From NCBI RefSeq assembly GCF_001045445.1, contig NZ_LFNF01000002.1, positions 1-64,000 on the forward strand: a stretch of DNA of 64,000 bases. Reading direction: 5' to 3'. This DNA is from Chryseobacterium sp. BLS98 (GTDB taxonomy: Bacteria; Bacteroidota; Bacteroidia; Flavobacteriales; Weeksellaceae). Below the pieces are notes generated by a model. The model had not been told where the DNA came from and did not search any database. It worked only from the letters and a program-made list of their open reading frames with translations. Positions within the stretch are counted from its first letter, which is position 1; each line of letters starts with the position of its first letter. A program made the position numbers and the translations under genes. Of this stretch, positions 27,094-36,450 are shown in pieces.

Positions 27094-27447
27094 ATGTCAG
27101 AAAGAATTAAAACTTACAGAGAATTCTATCAGTTCTATCTTACCGAACACAGTAAAACAGGAACAAGAATCTTTCACTTCATCGGAACCCTTTTGGTATT
27201 TGTGGTGATCTGGTATGTAATCAGTTCCGGAAAAGAACGTTTTCTATGGTACATTCCGATCTTCGGATACGGTTTTGCCTGGTTCAGCCATGCCATCATC
27301 GAAAAAAACAAACCTGCGACTTTTAAATACCCTCTCTGGTCATTAATCTCAGACTTCAGACTGTTCTTTGAACTACTGACCGGTAAACAGAAATTCAGAG
27401 GAATAGCTCCGACACCAAAGGAAACAGGAGATTCTGAAAGTATGTAA
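27094..27447 (+). CDS. DUF962 / Mpo1-like membrane protein
   Basis: The product is 117 residues. It has the family pattern YREFYQFYLTEHSKTGTRIF with HxxxxNR-like histidine (EHS), a first membrane hairpin LVFVVIWYVIS, then FGYGFAWFSHAIIEKNKPAT with the conserved second histidine, and YPLWSLISDFRLF. In yeast Mpo1 the family is a dioxygenase for 2-hydroxy fatty acids using Fe2+; whether that holds here is inference. It is monocistronic. Confidence 0.88.
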   Translation: MSERIKTYREFYQFYLTEHSKTGTRIFHFIGTLLVFVVIWYVISSGKERFLWYIPIFGYGFAWFSHAIIEKNKPATFKYPLWSLISDFRLFFELLTGKQKFRGIAPTPKETGDSESM

Positions 27448-27566
27448 GCATATTTACTTTAACCACGAAAGTCACAAAAGCTTTTACCACTTGGATTTCT
27501 AAATTTAATGCTTAGGTTACAAATGCACCTAAGCTTTAAAAAAAATCAGATATTTCTCACAGTGAA

Positions 27567-28022
27567 TCAATACTTTTTTTCCAGAATATCGTAATGAACG
27601 GTATTTATTATTTTCTCTGCTAAAGCATCTCCATCCACCTTGGTATGTTCCGGCCTGTAGGTGGAAAATGTAACGGTTTTGTCTTTATTAAATGCAACGT
27701 TCACTTCTTCAAGAATCTGACCTTCAACATAGAACTGAATCCTGTCATCTACTATCCTCCAGAACGAAAGCCTGGGTTCAGAAGGCGTACAGTTTCCGGA
27801 GCTTCCTTCCACATAATTATAGATGGCAAAACCATCATCCCTTATGGAATAGTTTCTCATTAAACGACAGTTGTCAAAATCCTTCACTACTTTTTTCTTA
27901 TTTTCATAAAAGCCGGATTCCTTCAGTTTCCAGAATCCTGTAATATTCTCTTTCTTTAATTGTTGAGCATTGAGAAAGGAACCGACTGCCAACAGCAGGA
28001 TTCCTGTATATATTTTATTCAT
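27567..28022 (-). CDS. Secreted lipocalin-like protein of unknown function
   Basis: The product is 151 residues with signal peptide MNKIYTGILLLAVGSFLNAQ. The mature protein opens with ITGFWKLKESGFYENKKKVV, a G-x-W start typical of lipocalin-like domains, followed by alternating strands with two cysteines (NCRLMR, GNCTPSE) that could form a disulfide. No specific family is recognised. Confidence 0.65.
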   Translation of the reverse strand: MNKIYTGILLLAVGSFLNAQQLKKENITGFWKLKESGFYENKKKVVKDFDNCRLMRNYSIRDDGFAIYNYVEGSSGNCTPSEPRLSFWRIVDDRIQFYVEGQILEEVNVAFNKDKTVTFSTYRPEHTKVDGDALAEKIINTVHYDILEKKY

Positions 28023-28068
28023 TATTGATGCAACTATACTCTTTTTATTTGACGGTATCTGTGAGAAG

Positions 28069-28109
28069 ATTTTTGTTTTTGGCGGCCGGGGGCCGCCAAA
28101 AACAAAAAT
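28069..28109 (-). terminator. Very long GC-core hairpin terminator
   Basis: Two perfect 19-base arms (28069-28087 and 28091-28109) with a core GGCGGCC/GGCCGCC are joined by loop GGG. AT-rich outer arms make it terminator-like in both directions. It lies between the transglutaminase-like gene (starts at 30195, ends 28174) and the next minus-strand gene. Confidence 0.8.
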
Positions 28110-28173
28110 AAAATTTTTAAAAATTAGTTAAAGTAAATTCAATATATATTTCGCAAAATGCTGATTATCAAAA

Positions 28174-30195
28174 TTATTTAAACCTCTTTTTAAAGTTAAA
28201 CTTTATCATATTCATTAAGCCTGGTTCAATGATATCAATCCCTAATCCAAAATTACTATCTGCTATTGTATGATGATCTTCCCGGAATTTTTCAAAATGA
28301 TCCTGCGGGATTTCCAGATTGACGAGAGGATTATATTCTATAAAAACCGTAGCTCCGTTTTTAGTGATTTTTTTGCGGCTTTTGTAATCGAAATACGGAT
28401 TGTTTATAGTACTTTCCTGAACGGTATATTTTTCCTGAGTATCAATTTTTTGATCCGTGTATAGGTTGATTTCATATTTTTCACTGTCGAAATTATGCCA
28501 GAAAGGAAGATCTTTATGCATAAAATCCCTTGCACTTGCCTTAATAACATTCCGGTCAAAATACATTAAGAAACGGTTTTTCTGGGGATCTACATAATAT
28601 GGATTTTCTACTGTAGCCGTATACTGGATCCTGAATTCATTCAGTTTTTTATCATCGCTTACAATATCAATGGTGGCATCTTTAAAAATATTTCTGATAT
28701 CCGTTCCGTTTCTGTCACCGGAGTAATTAAGCCCATAAAACAGAAAATTGTTCCAACTGTCTACAATTTCCCTTTTGTTGGTAGTCTTAAAATACCTTCT
28801 CATCGCATTGGCGCGGTTTCCTTTATACGTTGTGGACAATTTCAACCGGCCTGTCGTATTCTGGACATTAAACTCTACTTTTTCATCAATGCAGTAATAT
28901 GGAAATTTGTATGATTTTCTTTCCTGCAATACCTGATCAGGTTTCACTCCCAGATAATGCATAAAGTAAATAAATCCGCGGTTTTCTATCAGCCCGAACT
29001 CATCCCGGACCGTAGTATCTACAAAATATTCCTGGCCTTTATAATCTATTTTTACGATTACATGATTAAAGCTCAAAAGTGATGGCAGATAATATTTGAT
29101 ATAATAATCCGTATTAAAATTAACAAGCACTACAGAGGAATCAACTCCTATATAATCTAAAATAACTTTCAGTAAAACACATTTGGCCTTGCAGTCGCCC
29201 TGCTTGTTCTCATAAGTGACAGAAGGCTCCTGCGGTTTGTGCCCGTTCATTTCATCAGCATTGAAAATATAATAGATATGATTCTGAACATATTCTATGG
29301 CAAACTGTAGCTTTTCATCCAAGCCGGCAACTGCATCCAGCTTTTCAGCAAGGTGAGGAGCAAAATCTTTCAGGGAATATTTACTGAAGATTTCTTCATA
29401 CATGGGAGCAATATAGTTGGACAGATCCTTCCAGCTATTTTCGGTTGCAAAATCTATAAAAGGAAATATCTCACGGCTCGCATCTACATGATTGATGTAA
29501 TTGACCTCTTCTATAACGAACTCCTCTCCTTTTTTTAAATGATTGATTTCCGGTTCCAAAACATTACCCTGCCCGTCTCTGAAAAAAGTTTTTTTATAAG
29601 CAATATCCTGTTCCCGGTCATTGATAAAAGTAAACTTAAAGCTCCCGTATGCCCAGTAATTATCCGGGCTTACCCATACATATTTTGAAAATTCCTTTCG
29701 CAGGAAATCACGTTCTGTAAATGTCTTCAACCGCGAATCTTCCAGAATCAGGACATCATAAAGCCTCAGATCCTTAATGGTAATATTAATCTTTTTATTA
29801 CTGCTTAAAATTCCGCCGCTGCTCTGGTTCTCGCTGTCCAGCACTTTTATTTTGGTGTCCGGAATCTTATCGATCAGAACACCGTCTCTCAAAACACTGA
29901 TCCTATGAATACTGTAAACTTCATTTTCTTCTACAATGACCTCCGAAACAGAAGCCCGTTCCAGATTTCCCGGCTCATTTAGCGTATAGGCCATACAGAC
30001 ATATTCGCTGTTTTCAGTATTGCTTGTATAATACTTTTTATCGAGAAAATAACAGTAGTCTCTTCCTTCATCAATCTGTTTCCTGGAAAATTCAGAGTCT
30101 TTTATTCTATCAATCAGCTCATGATCTTCTATATTTCCGGCCCATGCTTCAGGTTTCTGAATTTTGTAATTTTCAATTTGAATTGGATTATTCAT
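28174..30195 (-). CDS. DUF3857/transglutaminase-like protein
   Basis: I choose the ATG at 30195 (protein of 673 residues), because the 25 residues upstream have no signal character that continues and the sequence MNNPIQIENYKIQ starts a family-like N-terminus. An N-terminal beta-rich DUF3857-like part runs to about residue 300. The transglutaminase core has the cysteine in NKQGDCKAKCVLL, the histidine in FNHVIVKIDYKG and the aspartate in YFVDTTVRDEFG, a complete Cys-His-Asp triad. No export signal is evident with this start. The substrate is unknown. Confidence 0.8.
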   Translation of the reverse strand: MNNPIQIENYKIQKPEAWAGNIEDHELIDRIKDSEFSRKQIDEGRDYCYFLDKKYYTSNTENSEYVCMAYTLNEPGNLERASVSEVIVEENEVYSIHRISVLRDGVLIDKIPDTKIKVLDSENQSSGGILSSNKKINITIKDLRLYDVLILEDSRLKTFTERDFLRKEFSKYVWVSPDNYWAYGSFKFTFINDREQDIAYKKTFFRDGQGNVLEPEINHLKKGEEFVIEEVNYINHVDASREIFPFIDFATENSWKDLSNYIAPMYEEIFSKYSLKDFAPHLAEKLDAVAGLDEKLQFAIEYVQNHIYYIFNADEMNGHKPQEPSVTYENKQGDCKAKCVLLKVILDYIGVDSSVVLVNFNTDYYIKYYLPSLLSFNHVIVKIDYKGQEYFVDTTVRDEFGLIENRGFIYFMHYLGVKPDQVLQERKSYKFPYYCIDEKVEFNVQNTTGRLKLSTTYKGNRANAMRRYFKTTNKREIVDSWNNFLFYGLNYSGDRNGTDIRNIFKDATIDIVSDDKKLNEFRIQYTATVENPYYVDPQKNRFLMYFDRNVIKASARDFMHKDLPFWHNFDSEKYEINLYTDQKIDTQEKYTVQESTINNPYFDYKSRKKITKNGATVFIEYNPLVNLEIPQDHFEKFREDHHTIADSNFGLGIDIIEPGLMNMIKFNFKKRFK

Positions 30196-30330
30196 ATTAT
30201 ATTTTGGTAAGTATTGCTTGATTAAATTTTTAGAAGTGCTCAAATTAAAAAATAAAAAAATAAAAAGCAATAGAAGAAGTGCGTCAAAAACTTCGGCACA
30301 GTAATTGGTCCCAAAATATAAAATAAGTTT

Positions 30331-30678
30331 ATGAAAATTATCGCAACCATTTTAAAAAGCGCTGTTCCTGCAGTAGCCCTATTCGCAATGACACAATGTA
30401 CTACAATGGCTAATACTGCCGGAGCTGATGAAAAAACACTCATCGTAGGACCGGAAACTGCAGACTGTACAGGAGTAGCTCCCATGAAATGCCTGCAGGT
30501 AAAAGAAAAGGCTTCGGAAAACTGGACGAATTTCTATACAAATATCGACGGATTTACCTATGAACCGGGATATGAATATGTTTTAAAAGTAAAAACAGAA
30601 AAGATTGCCAATCCGCCCGCTGACGGATCTTCTATAAAATATACACTGATAAAAGAGGTTTCTAAAACCAAGAAATAA
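30331..30678 (+). CDS. DUF4377 lipoprotein
   Basis: The product is 115 residues. A signal with lipobox MTQCTT near 20-25 is followed by the DUF4377 core: LIVGPETADCTGVAPMKCLQ, then ENWTNFYTNIDGFTYEPGYE and KIANPPADGSSIKYTL. Family members are often paired with META-domain (HslJ-like) proteins. Two cysteines (DC, KC) may be bonded. It is monocistronic with its own terminator. Confidence 0.88.
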   Translation: MKIIATILKSAVPAVALFAMTQCTTMANTAGADEKTLIVGPETADCTGVAPMKCLQVKEKASENWTNFYTNIDGFTYEPGYEYVLKVKTEKIANPPADGSSIKYTLIKEVSKTKK

Positions 30679-30685
30679 AAACAAA

Positions 30686-30717
30686 AAAACTCCCGGGATT
30701 TCCGGGAGTTTTTATTT
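30686..30717. terminator. Bidirectional terminator
   Basis: AAAACTCCCGG and CCGGGAGTTTTT flank GATTT. It lies between the convergent DUF4377 and dgt genes. Confidence 0.9.
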
Positions 30718-30732
30718 TATTTTTAATTCAGA

Positions 30733-32091
30733 TTAAACAGTCATTCCAATATCAATTCCTTTTATTTTCCTGTAAAGATCAGTTGCAAAATTATCAGTCA
30801 TTCCTGAAACAAAGTCTATAACACCAAGCACTTTCTGGTAATCGGTCCCTTCTTCATAAACGAATTGCCTTGGAAGCAGCTTCAGAGCTTTTTTATCATA
30901 AGATTTCCTTTCATCTTCAGGTTTCAGGATCGATGGAATAAAATGGTCAAGAAGCTCATACATTACATTATAACCTGCATTTTCGATCTCCACCACGGCT
31001 TTATGATTGTAAATCTTTTCAATAGAGAATGATTCAATGTCCTGCAGAGCACGGTTCTCAGACTTATAAATATCCAGAAGCCCATTATTCAGATCACCCT
31101 GAAGAATAGCTTCAAAATTCTGTTTGTAAATTTCAAGGGATTTATTGATCAGGGCATTGATTGCTTTTGCTCTCAGATAGGAAATCTTTTCATTTTCATT
31201 AGAAATGGAAGCCAACTTATTTTTTACCTTTTCGGTATCATTGCTTTCAGATTTTATCAGTTCAAAAAACAGGTTTTCACAATCTGCAGTGGATACAATC
31301 CCCAATCTATGAGCATCTTCCATGTCAATAATATTGTAGCAAATATCGTCTGCCGCCTCTACAAGCCATACAAAAGGATGTCTTTTGAATATATAGGGTT
31401 CCTCATTTTCAAGAATGAGATTGGTGCTTTTTGCTATTTCCAGGAAAATATCTTTTTCGTTCTGAAAAAAACCGAATTTCTTTCTGTGGATCACTCCTTT
31501 TTTCTTGGCCACTGCTTCACAAGGATATTTGGCAATACTGGCAAGCGTGGAAAAGGTAAGCTGAATTCCGCCATCATCTTTTCCCTGCTGGCGCTGTGCC
31601 AGGACTCTTATGGCATTGGCATTTCCTTCAAAATTCACAAGATCTGCCCACTCTTTTTCATTAAATTTAAGCTTCAGATCTTTTTCATTTCTTTCAAAAT
31701 AACTTGCAATCGCATCTTCTCCCGAATGTCCAAAAGCCGGATTTCCTACATCATGGCACAGACATGCTGCCGCAATTACGTTACCCAGATTATGCAGATA
31801 AAAATTTTTAGAATCTTCCGTAAGGTCATTTTTATAGGTATCGAAGATAAATTCGCCTATAATACTTCCCAAACTTCTCCCTACAGACGAAACTTCCAGC
31901 GAGTGGGTCAGCCTGTTGTGTACGAAAACACTTCCGGGAAGAGGAAATACCTGGGTTTTATTCTGCAGCCTTCTGAATGCGGAAGAGAAGATAATCCTGT
32001 CGAAATCTCTCTGAAAATCAGTCCTTGAAGCTTTGGTATGCGGATTGTTTCCTGTACGCTGATTCGTGAAAATCTGGTTTAAATTCATCAT
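30733..32091 (-). CDS. dgt: Deoxyguanosinetriphosphate triphosphohydrolase
   Basis: The product is 452 residues (447-450 is usual). It hydrolyses dGTP to deoxyguanosine and triphosphate. The HD-domain metal ligands are visible: RLTHSLEVSSVG near 60-71, CHDVGNPAFGHSGE near 112-125 and the aspartate in VEAADDICYNIID near 243-255. The N-terminus ASRTDFQRDFDRIIFSSAF is typical. Met1 or Met2 may be the start. It is divergent from the DNA glycosylase gene (67 bp gap), a pairing of nucleotide-pool and DNA-repair functions. Confidence 0.94.
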   Translation of the reverse strand: MMNLNQIFTNQRTGNNPHTKASRTDFQRDFDRIIFSSAFRRLQNKTQVFPLPGSVFVHNRLTHSLEVSSVGRSLGSIIGEFIFDTYKNDLTEDSKNFYLHNLGNVIAAACLCHDVGNPAFGHSGEDAIASYFERNEKDLKLKFNEKEWADLVNFEGNANAIRVLAQRQQGKDDGGIQLTFSTLASIAKYPCEAVAKKKGVIHRKKFGFFQNEKDIFLEIAKSTNLILENEEPYIFKRHPFVWLVEAADDICYNIIDMEDAHRLGIVSTADCENLFFELIKSESNDTEKVKNKLASISNENEKISYLRAKAINALINKSLEIYKQNFEAILQGDLNNGLLDIYKSENRALQDIESFSIEKIYNHKAVVEIENAGYNVMYELLDHFIPSILKPEDERKSYDKKALKLLPRQFVYEEGTDYQKVLGVIDFVSGMTDNFATDLYRKIKGIDIGMTV

Positions 32092-32158
32092 TTTTCAAAA
32101 TTACTCCAAATTTTATTTTTACGGAATAGTATTTGAACTTTTGTTGAAAAGTAAAGCC

Positions 32159-32893
32159 ATGCCTGAAGGACCATCCATAATTTTAATGAAAGAAAGCCTG
32201 CAGCCGTTTGTCGGGAAACAAGTGACAGAAGCTTCAGGAAATGCCAAATTCGAAAAGGAACCGCTGATTGGCCAAACTCTTCGTGAGATCCGGACGTTTG
32301 GAAAACAGACGTACCTTGTCTTAGATAATACAGCTATCCGTATTCATCTGCTGATGTTCGGATCCTACAGTGTTGATGAGCAGACAAACCCCGATAAAAG
32401 CTTGCGCCTGTCACTTCATTTCAAAACCGGAAGCATATATTTTTACACCTGCTCCGTTAAATTGGCAGATCTTGAATTTTTATCCTCGATAGACTGGGAA
32501 GCAGATATCATGAGCGATGCCTGGAGTCCTCAAAAAGCAGAAAAAAAACTGAAATCCAAACCGCAGATGATGGCTTGTGATGCCTTAATGGATCAGGATA
32601 TCTTTTCCGGAGTGGGAAATATTATCAAAAATGAAGTCCTGTTCAGAATAGGCGTACAGCCTGAAAGCCTGATTGGAAAACTTCCCTCAAAAAAACTGAA
32701 AGAGCTGATTGCCGAAGCCCGAAACTACAGTTTTGATTTCCTGGAATGGAAACGGGAATTTGTTTTAAAGAAGCACTGGCTGGTCCATACCAAAACAACC
32801 TGCCCTAAATGTGGACAAAAACTTGTCAAAAAACAAACCGGCTTAGGAAAAAGACGAAGTTTTTACTGTGAAAACGATCAAAAGCTTTACTAA
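32159..32893 (+). CDS. Fpg/Nei-family DNA glycosylase
   Basis: The start at 32159 gives MPEGPS, whose Pro2 and Glu3 are the catalytic residues; the longer frame must be wrong. The product is 244 residues. The helix-two-turn-helix DQDIFSGVGNIIKNEVLFR and the C-terminal zinc-finger region CPKCGQKL...RRSFYCEND are present. Only three cysteines are seen: the fourth ligand position of the finger is occupied by ND or moved, so metal binding may differ. It removes oxidised bases and cuts AP sites. Confidence 0.87.
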   Translation: MPEGPSIILMKESLQPFVGKQVTEASGNAKFEKEPLIGQTLREIRTFGKQTYLVLDNTAIRIHLLMFGSYSVDEQTNPDKSLRLSLHFKTGSIYFYTCSVKLADLEFLSSIDWEADIMSDAWSPQKAEKKLKSKPQMMACDALMDQDIFSGVGNIIKNEVLFRIGVQPESLIGKLPSKKLKELIAEARNYSFDFLEWKREFVLKKHWLVHTKTTCPKCGQKLVKKQTGLGKRRSFYCENDQKLY

Positions 32894-33034
32894 AAAAAGA
32901 AATCTCTTATTTACAAAATCTATTTTAGCGAATGCTTTCACCATTCGTAGAAATTGCTGGAATCGTTTTATATTTGGTCTTTAAAGCATCTGCTTGATGC
33001 ATGATGGCAACCACCAACCCATAATTTTACAAAA

Positions 33035-33661
33035 ATGACAGAAAACCCATGGCTGGATAGATGGAATGACAGATACAGCAATGAAGAATTCGCTTACGGA
33101 ACAGAGCCCAATAATTATTTAAAGGAACAGTTAGAAAAATTAGAACCCGGTACTATCCTGTTTCCTGCAGAAGGCGAAGGCCGGAATGCTGTTTTTGCAG
33201 CAACAAAAGGATGGGAAGTTTTCGCTTTTGATATCAGCAATGAAGGCAAAAATAAAGCTTTACAGCTTGCTGATCATCAAAATGTCGCCATTGATTATCA
33301 GGTTGGTGAGCTTCAGACTTTGAATTTTCAGGCTGAACAGTTTGATGTTATTGCTCTTATTTATGCACATTTCCCCGCTGATATCAAGTCTCCTATTCAT
33401 CGGATGCTGGATCAGTACCTGCGTAAAGGAGGAATTATTATTTTTGAGGCATTCAGCAAAAATCACCTTGATTACATTGCTAAAAACGAGAAAGTTGGCG
33501 GTCCTAAAGATATCGGATCATTATTTTCAACAGATGAGATCAAAGCTGATTTTCTCAATTACGAGATTATACAGTTGGAAGAAACGGAAATAGAGCTCAA
33601 TGAAGGTTTATTTCACAATGGAACAGGCTCTGTAATCCGCTTTGTGGGAAGAAAGCTATAG
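33035..33661 (+). CDS. Class I SAM-dependent methyltransferase (TehB-like)
   Basis: The product is 208 residues. The N-terminal block [20 protein letters not shown] is typical of thiopurine/tellurite-type methyltransferases of this size. Motif I reads [20 protein letters not shown], then VFAFDIS (acidic residue) and [11 protein letters not shown]. The substrate is unknown. It lies on the plus strand and converges with the LytTR regulator gene, ending 2 bp from it. Confidence 0.82.
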   Translation: MTENPWLDRWNDRYSNEEFAYGTEPNNYLKEQLEKLEPGTILFPAEGEGRNAVFAATKGWEVFAFDISNEGKNKALQLADHQNVAIDYQVGELQTLNFQAEQFDVIALIYAHFPADIKSPIHRMLDQYLRKGGIIIFEAFSKNHLDYIAKNEKVGGPKDIGSLFSTDEIKADFLNYEIIQLEETEIELNEGLFHNGTGSVIRFVGRKL

Positions 33662-33662
33662 T

Positions 33663-34388
33663 CTACCCTTCCGAATTCAGAGTTCCGCCGGCATATTTTG
33701 TAAAAAAATCGGATCGGTACACTTCACCTATAGGAATTTCAAATTCATCAATATAAATAGTGTGATTGTCAAATGAATCAATAAAATCAAGATTAACCAC
33801 ATACGATTTGCTCACACGGAGAAAGGCTTCACGGGAGATTTTCTGGTGGATGGTTTTGAGGTTCATAGCTGTAATAAGCTTTTGCTGCCGGGTGTGGATG
33901 ACCACATAATCTTTCAGTCCTTCTATAAATTTAATATCTGAAAAACTAATCTTGTAGAATCTCCGGTCTGCTTTGATGAATAAAAAGTCTGCCGTATTAG
34001 ATTCTACCGTATTTTTCACTGTGTCTTTAGACAAAAGTTCCGTATAAAGAATAGCTTTTTCTATGGCTTTTTCCAGTCTTTTGGCATCTATCGGCTTCAG
34101 CAGGTAGTCTACAGCTTCCAGTTCATAGCTTTTTAAGGCATATTGGGAATAGGCTGTGGTAAAAATAATCAGTGATTTTTTTGGCAGCATTTCGGCAAAT
34201 TCCAAACCGGTTACCATGGGCATTTCAATATCCAGAAAAATAAGATCTACTTCGTTGGTTTTAAGGAAATCCAGTGCTGAAGGAGCATTGGAAAATTCCC
34301 CCAGGATTTCGGCCTTTGAGGTTTCATCGATCAGTGAACGCATTTCTGCTCTTGCCAACGGCTCATCATCTACTATAATACAGTTCAT
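33663..34388 (-). CDS. LytTR-family response regulator
   Basis: The product is 241 residues. The receiver domain has the phospho-acceptor Asp in LIFLDIEMPMVTG near 50-62, the conserved Thr/Lys positions FTTAYSQYAL and LLKPIDAKR. The LytTR DNA-binding domain occupies about 135-235 (FIKADRRFYKISFSDIKFIE, VSKSYVVNLDFIDSF). It overlaps the kinase gene by 4 bp (ATGA-type coupling). GTATAA repeats at 35522-35602 in the divergent promoter region are candidates for its sites. Confidence 0.93.
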   Translation of the reverse strand: MNCIIVDDEPLARAEMRSLIDETSKAEILGEFSNAPSALDFLKTNEVDLIFLDIEMPMVTGLEFAEMLPKKSLIIFTTAYSQYALKSYELEAVDYLLKPIDAKRLEKAIEKAILYTELLSKDTVKNTVESNTADFLFIKADRRFYKISFSDIKFIEGLKDYVVIHTRQQKLITAMNLKTIHQKISREAFLRVSKSYVVNLDFIDSFDNHTIYIDEFEIPIGEVYRSDFFTKYAGGTLNSEG

Positions 34389-35461
34389 ACAGGAATTTTT
34401 AAATTGACAGTATATTCTTTTTCTCCGGAAGTGATTTCAAGGCTGAAAGTATTTCCATAGAGAAGCTCAAGTCTTCTTTTAATATTGGCAAGTCCCAGTC
34501 CGCTGTAGTTGGCGTTGGATACGGTAAGACTCGGATTCATCGAATTGATACAGGTAAAATGAAGGATTTTGTTTTCAACGCTTATATCTATTTTCACGTA
34601 GCATATTTTATTGCTGATATCGAGGCTGTGCTTTACAGCATTTTCAACAAAAGTGGTAAATAAATTAGGCGGGATAAAAGTACTTTTTATTATTCTGCTT
34701 TCTGTTGCTGCATTGATATCAAAGGAAAAATTTTCTCTCCGTATTTTTTCAAGGTTAAGGAAATTGGACAAAAAATCGATCTCTGAAATAAGCAGAGTTT
34801 TCTCTTCTCCGTTTTCATACAGCTGATATCTTAAAAATTCCGAAAGCTTGACAATAACTGCCGATGCTTTTTCAGGATCCGTTCTTGTGAGAGCCTTCAC
34901 ATTATTGAGCATATTGAAAAGAAAATGCGGATTGATCTGGTTACGAAGCTCATTCAGCTCCATTTGTAAGGTAAGATTATTGAGTTCCGTTATTCTTTTA
35001 TTATCCGTGATCCATTTTTGTAGCAGCTTTACGGTAGTTGTCGTCATAATAATCGGAATACACATCAATATCCCTTCATATAGGTTTGCTTTTTCGCTTT
35101 CCTTCTTAATATTCTCTACCCTGAAATCACCGAAGAAAAATTTAAAGCCGTAGCTTATCATATTGAGCCCGGCAACTCCCATAATGACCAGCAGAATGAG
35201 GTAGGTGATATACCTTGTTTTAAAGAAGAACTTTGGCACCAGCACATATATATTGATGTATACCATCGTAATCAGGACAGCATATACAAAAAACAAAACA
35301 TAGTACTGGTAAAGCCCGGAATACCAATGCCAGAATCTGGCGCTGTACATCAGAAAAAAAAAGAAAACCAGGAATAACAGGTGCCTGCGGACTCTGAACC
35401 GGTCTTCAACCAGAAAATCCATGACAAGTGTTTCCTTAAATCTTGACGGTCCGTATTTCAT
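34385..35461 (-). CDS. LytS/YehU-type sensor histidine kinase
   Basis: The product is 358 residues. The N-terminal half has four hydrophobic segments (about 28-45, 52-72, 82-105, 130-150). The kinase core has the H-box ELRNQINPHFLFNMLNNVKA with phospho-histidine in NPHFLFN, and the ATP-binding region NLFTTFVENAVKHSL and SGLGLANIKRRLELLYG. It forms an operon with the LytTR regulator. The stimulus is unknown; the membrane region lacks a large sensor domain. Confidence 0.92.
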   Translation of the reverse strand: MKYGPSRFKETLVMDFLVEDRFRVRRHLLFLVFFFFLMYSARFWHWYSGLYQYYVLFFVYAVLITMVYINIYVLVPKFFFKTRYITYLILLVIMGVAGLNMISYGFKFFFGDFRVENIKKESEKANLYEGILMCIPIIMTTTTVKLLQKWITDNKRITELNNLTLQMELNELRNQINPHFLFNMLNNVKALTRTDPEKASAVIVKLSEFLRYQLYENGEEKTLLISEIDFLSNFLNLEKIRRENFSFDINAATESRIIKSTFIPPNLFTTFVENAVKHSLDISNKICYVKIDISVENKILHFTCINSMNPSLTVSNANYSGLGLANIKRRLELLYGNTFSLEITSGEKEYTVNLKIPV

Positions 35462-35521
35462 AGTATTCCGTTGGTCTTAATTAAAAGCAAAAATAGAGAA
35501 TAACACAGGAAATCTTTATAC

Positions 35522-35602
35522 TATTATACAAACCCTGCCATTTTTTATACCAATTTTAACCGGGTTGGATTTTGTATAAAATAAGAGCGGTTTCGTATAA
35601 AA
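35522..35602. promoter_or_regulatory. Three GTATAA repeats in a divergent promoter region
   Basis: GGTTTGTATAATA (minus strand, 35522-35534), GGATTTTGTATAAAA (plus, 35567-35581) and GGTTTCGTATAAAA (plus, 35589-35602) share GG-TTYGTATAA. The two plus copies are 22 bp apart. The region separates the LytTR system from a gene on the plus strand, so it is a likely regulator-binding array. Confidence 0.5.
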
Positions 35603-35610
35603 AAAATTTC

Positions 35611-36084
35611 ATGTCATGGAATTATGTATTTCTTTGCCCTGAATTTTTAATGCTTATGGAATTAGCCGTTTTTCAGGAACTTACACAAGAAATAACCACA
35701 GAATGTTTTTATATGACAGAATCCCAGCAGGAAGAAAAGGTGATACAGATGATCGACCTTCACCATTTCGTGGAATGTTATCAGTCTCAGATCAGTATTT
35801 TGAATTACATCCAGCATCCTATCAATATTGTGGAAGAAAATGGTGTTAAAAAAGGAATTTTATTCTATAACCTTAAGCATTCAACCCCATACGACTGGAA
35901 TATTTTTGAAGAATTTAAAAGGCAGAAACAGCTTAAGGAAGTCTGGTTTGTTTTTGTGGAAGAAGATATTGTTTCCAATACATTCCGCCACAAGGATTTT
36001 ATTACCGAGAACAGTATTGAGATATTTTATGACAGGATATTCCTGTTTAGTTTTTTCCAATCCACTATCCAGGTTTTAAAATAG
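35611..36084 (+). CDS. Hypothetical protein
   Basis: I choose the ATG at 35611 (157 residues), because the longer frame starts at a TTG inside a GTATAA repeat. No family is recognised. The protein is rich in aromatic and acidic residues (FYMTESQQEEKVIQMIDLHH, WNIFEEFKRQKQLKEVWFVF) and has no signal or membrane segment. It is divergent from the LytTR two-component genes and may be a target. Confidence 0.6.
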   Translation: MSWNYVFLCPEFLMLMELAVFQELTQEITTECFYMTESQQEEKVIQMIDLHHFVECYQSQISILNYIQHPINIVEENGVKKGILFYNLKHSTPYDWNIFEEFKRQKQLKEVWFVFVEEDIVSNTFRHKDFITENSIEIFYDRIFLFSFFQSTIQVLK

Positions 36085-36114
36085 GTTCATGAAATATAAA
36101 AATGATGTGTGTTA

Positions 36115-36450
36115 TCAATGGGTTCCCATCTTTGAAAACACATTAATAACAATTACCCCGATAACAATCAATAGAATTCCTATGATGGCCGGAAGGTCAG
36201 GAACCTGTTTAAAGGCAATGATCCCAATCATGGTTATAAAGACAATACCTACTCCGGACCATATGGCATAGGTTATTCCTACAGGGATATGGCGCAGCGT
36301 AAGACTCAGGAAATAAAAAGCGGAAGCATATCCTATCACAGTAACCACAGACGGCCAAAGCTTTGAAAATTCTTCAGATTTCTTAAGAAAAGTAGTCGCT
36401 ATAATCTCGAATATGATAGCTAAGGCAAGAAATACATAACTGCGTCCCAT
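36115..36450 (-). CDS. Small multidrug resistance (SMR) family transporter
   Basis: From the ATG at 36450 the product is 111 residues with four membrane helices. TM1 carries the essential glutamate (ALAIIFEIIATTFLK, with Glu near 14). WPSVVTVIGYASAFYFLSLT, AIWSGVGIVFITMIGIIAF and IIGILLIVIGVIVINVF follow the EmrE/SugE pattern. Such proteins form dimers that exchange drug or guanidinium cations for protons. The phased TGTGACA array lies about 250-320 bp upstream on its side. Confidence 0.9.
   Translation of the reverse strand: MGRSYVFLALAIIFEIIATTFLKKSEEFSKLWPSVVTVIGYASAFYFLSLTLRHIPVGITYAIWSGVGIVFITMIGIIAFKQVPDLPAIIGILLIVIGVIVINVFSKMGTH

Noticed and set aside
28069..28109. Riboswitch or mobile REP element
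   Set aside because: A single perfect stem with a 3-base loop between two minus-strand genes is best explained as a terminator.
31309..32028. A 239-codon open frame antisense to dgt
   Set aside because: It lies wholly inside a strongly conserved dgt gene, has basic low-complexity composition and no recognisable domain; it is a shadow frame.
35572..35610. TTG start giving a 170-residue version of the hypothetical protein
   Set aside because: The TTG lies inside a repeated GTATAA site; the ATG at 35611 is the simpler start.
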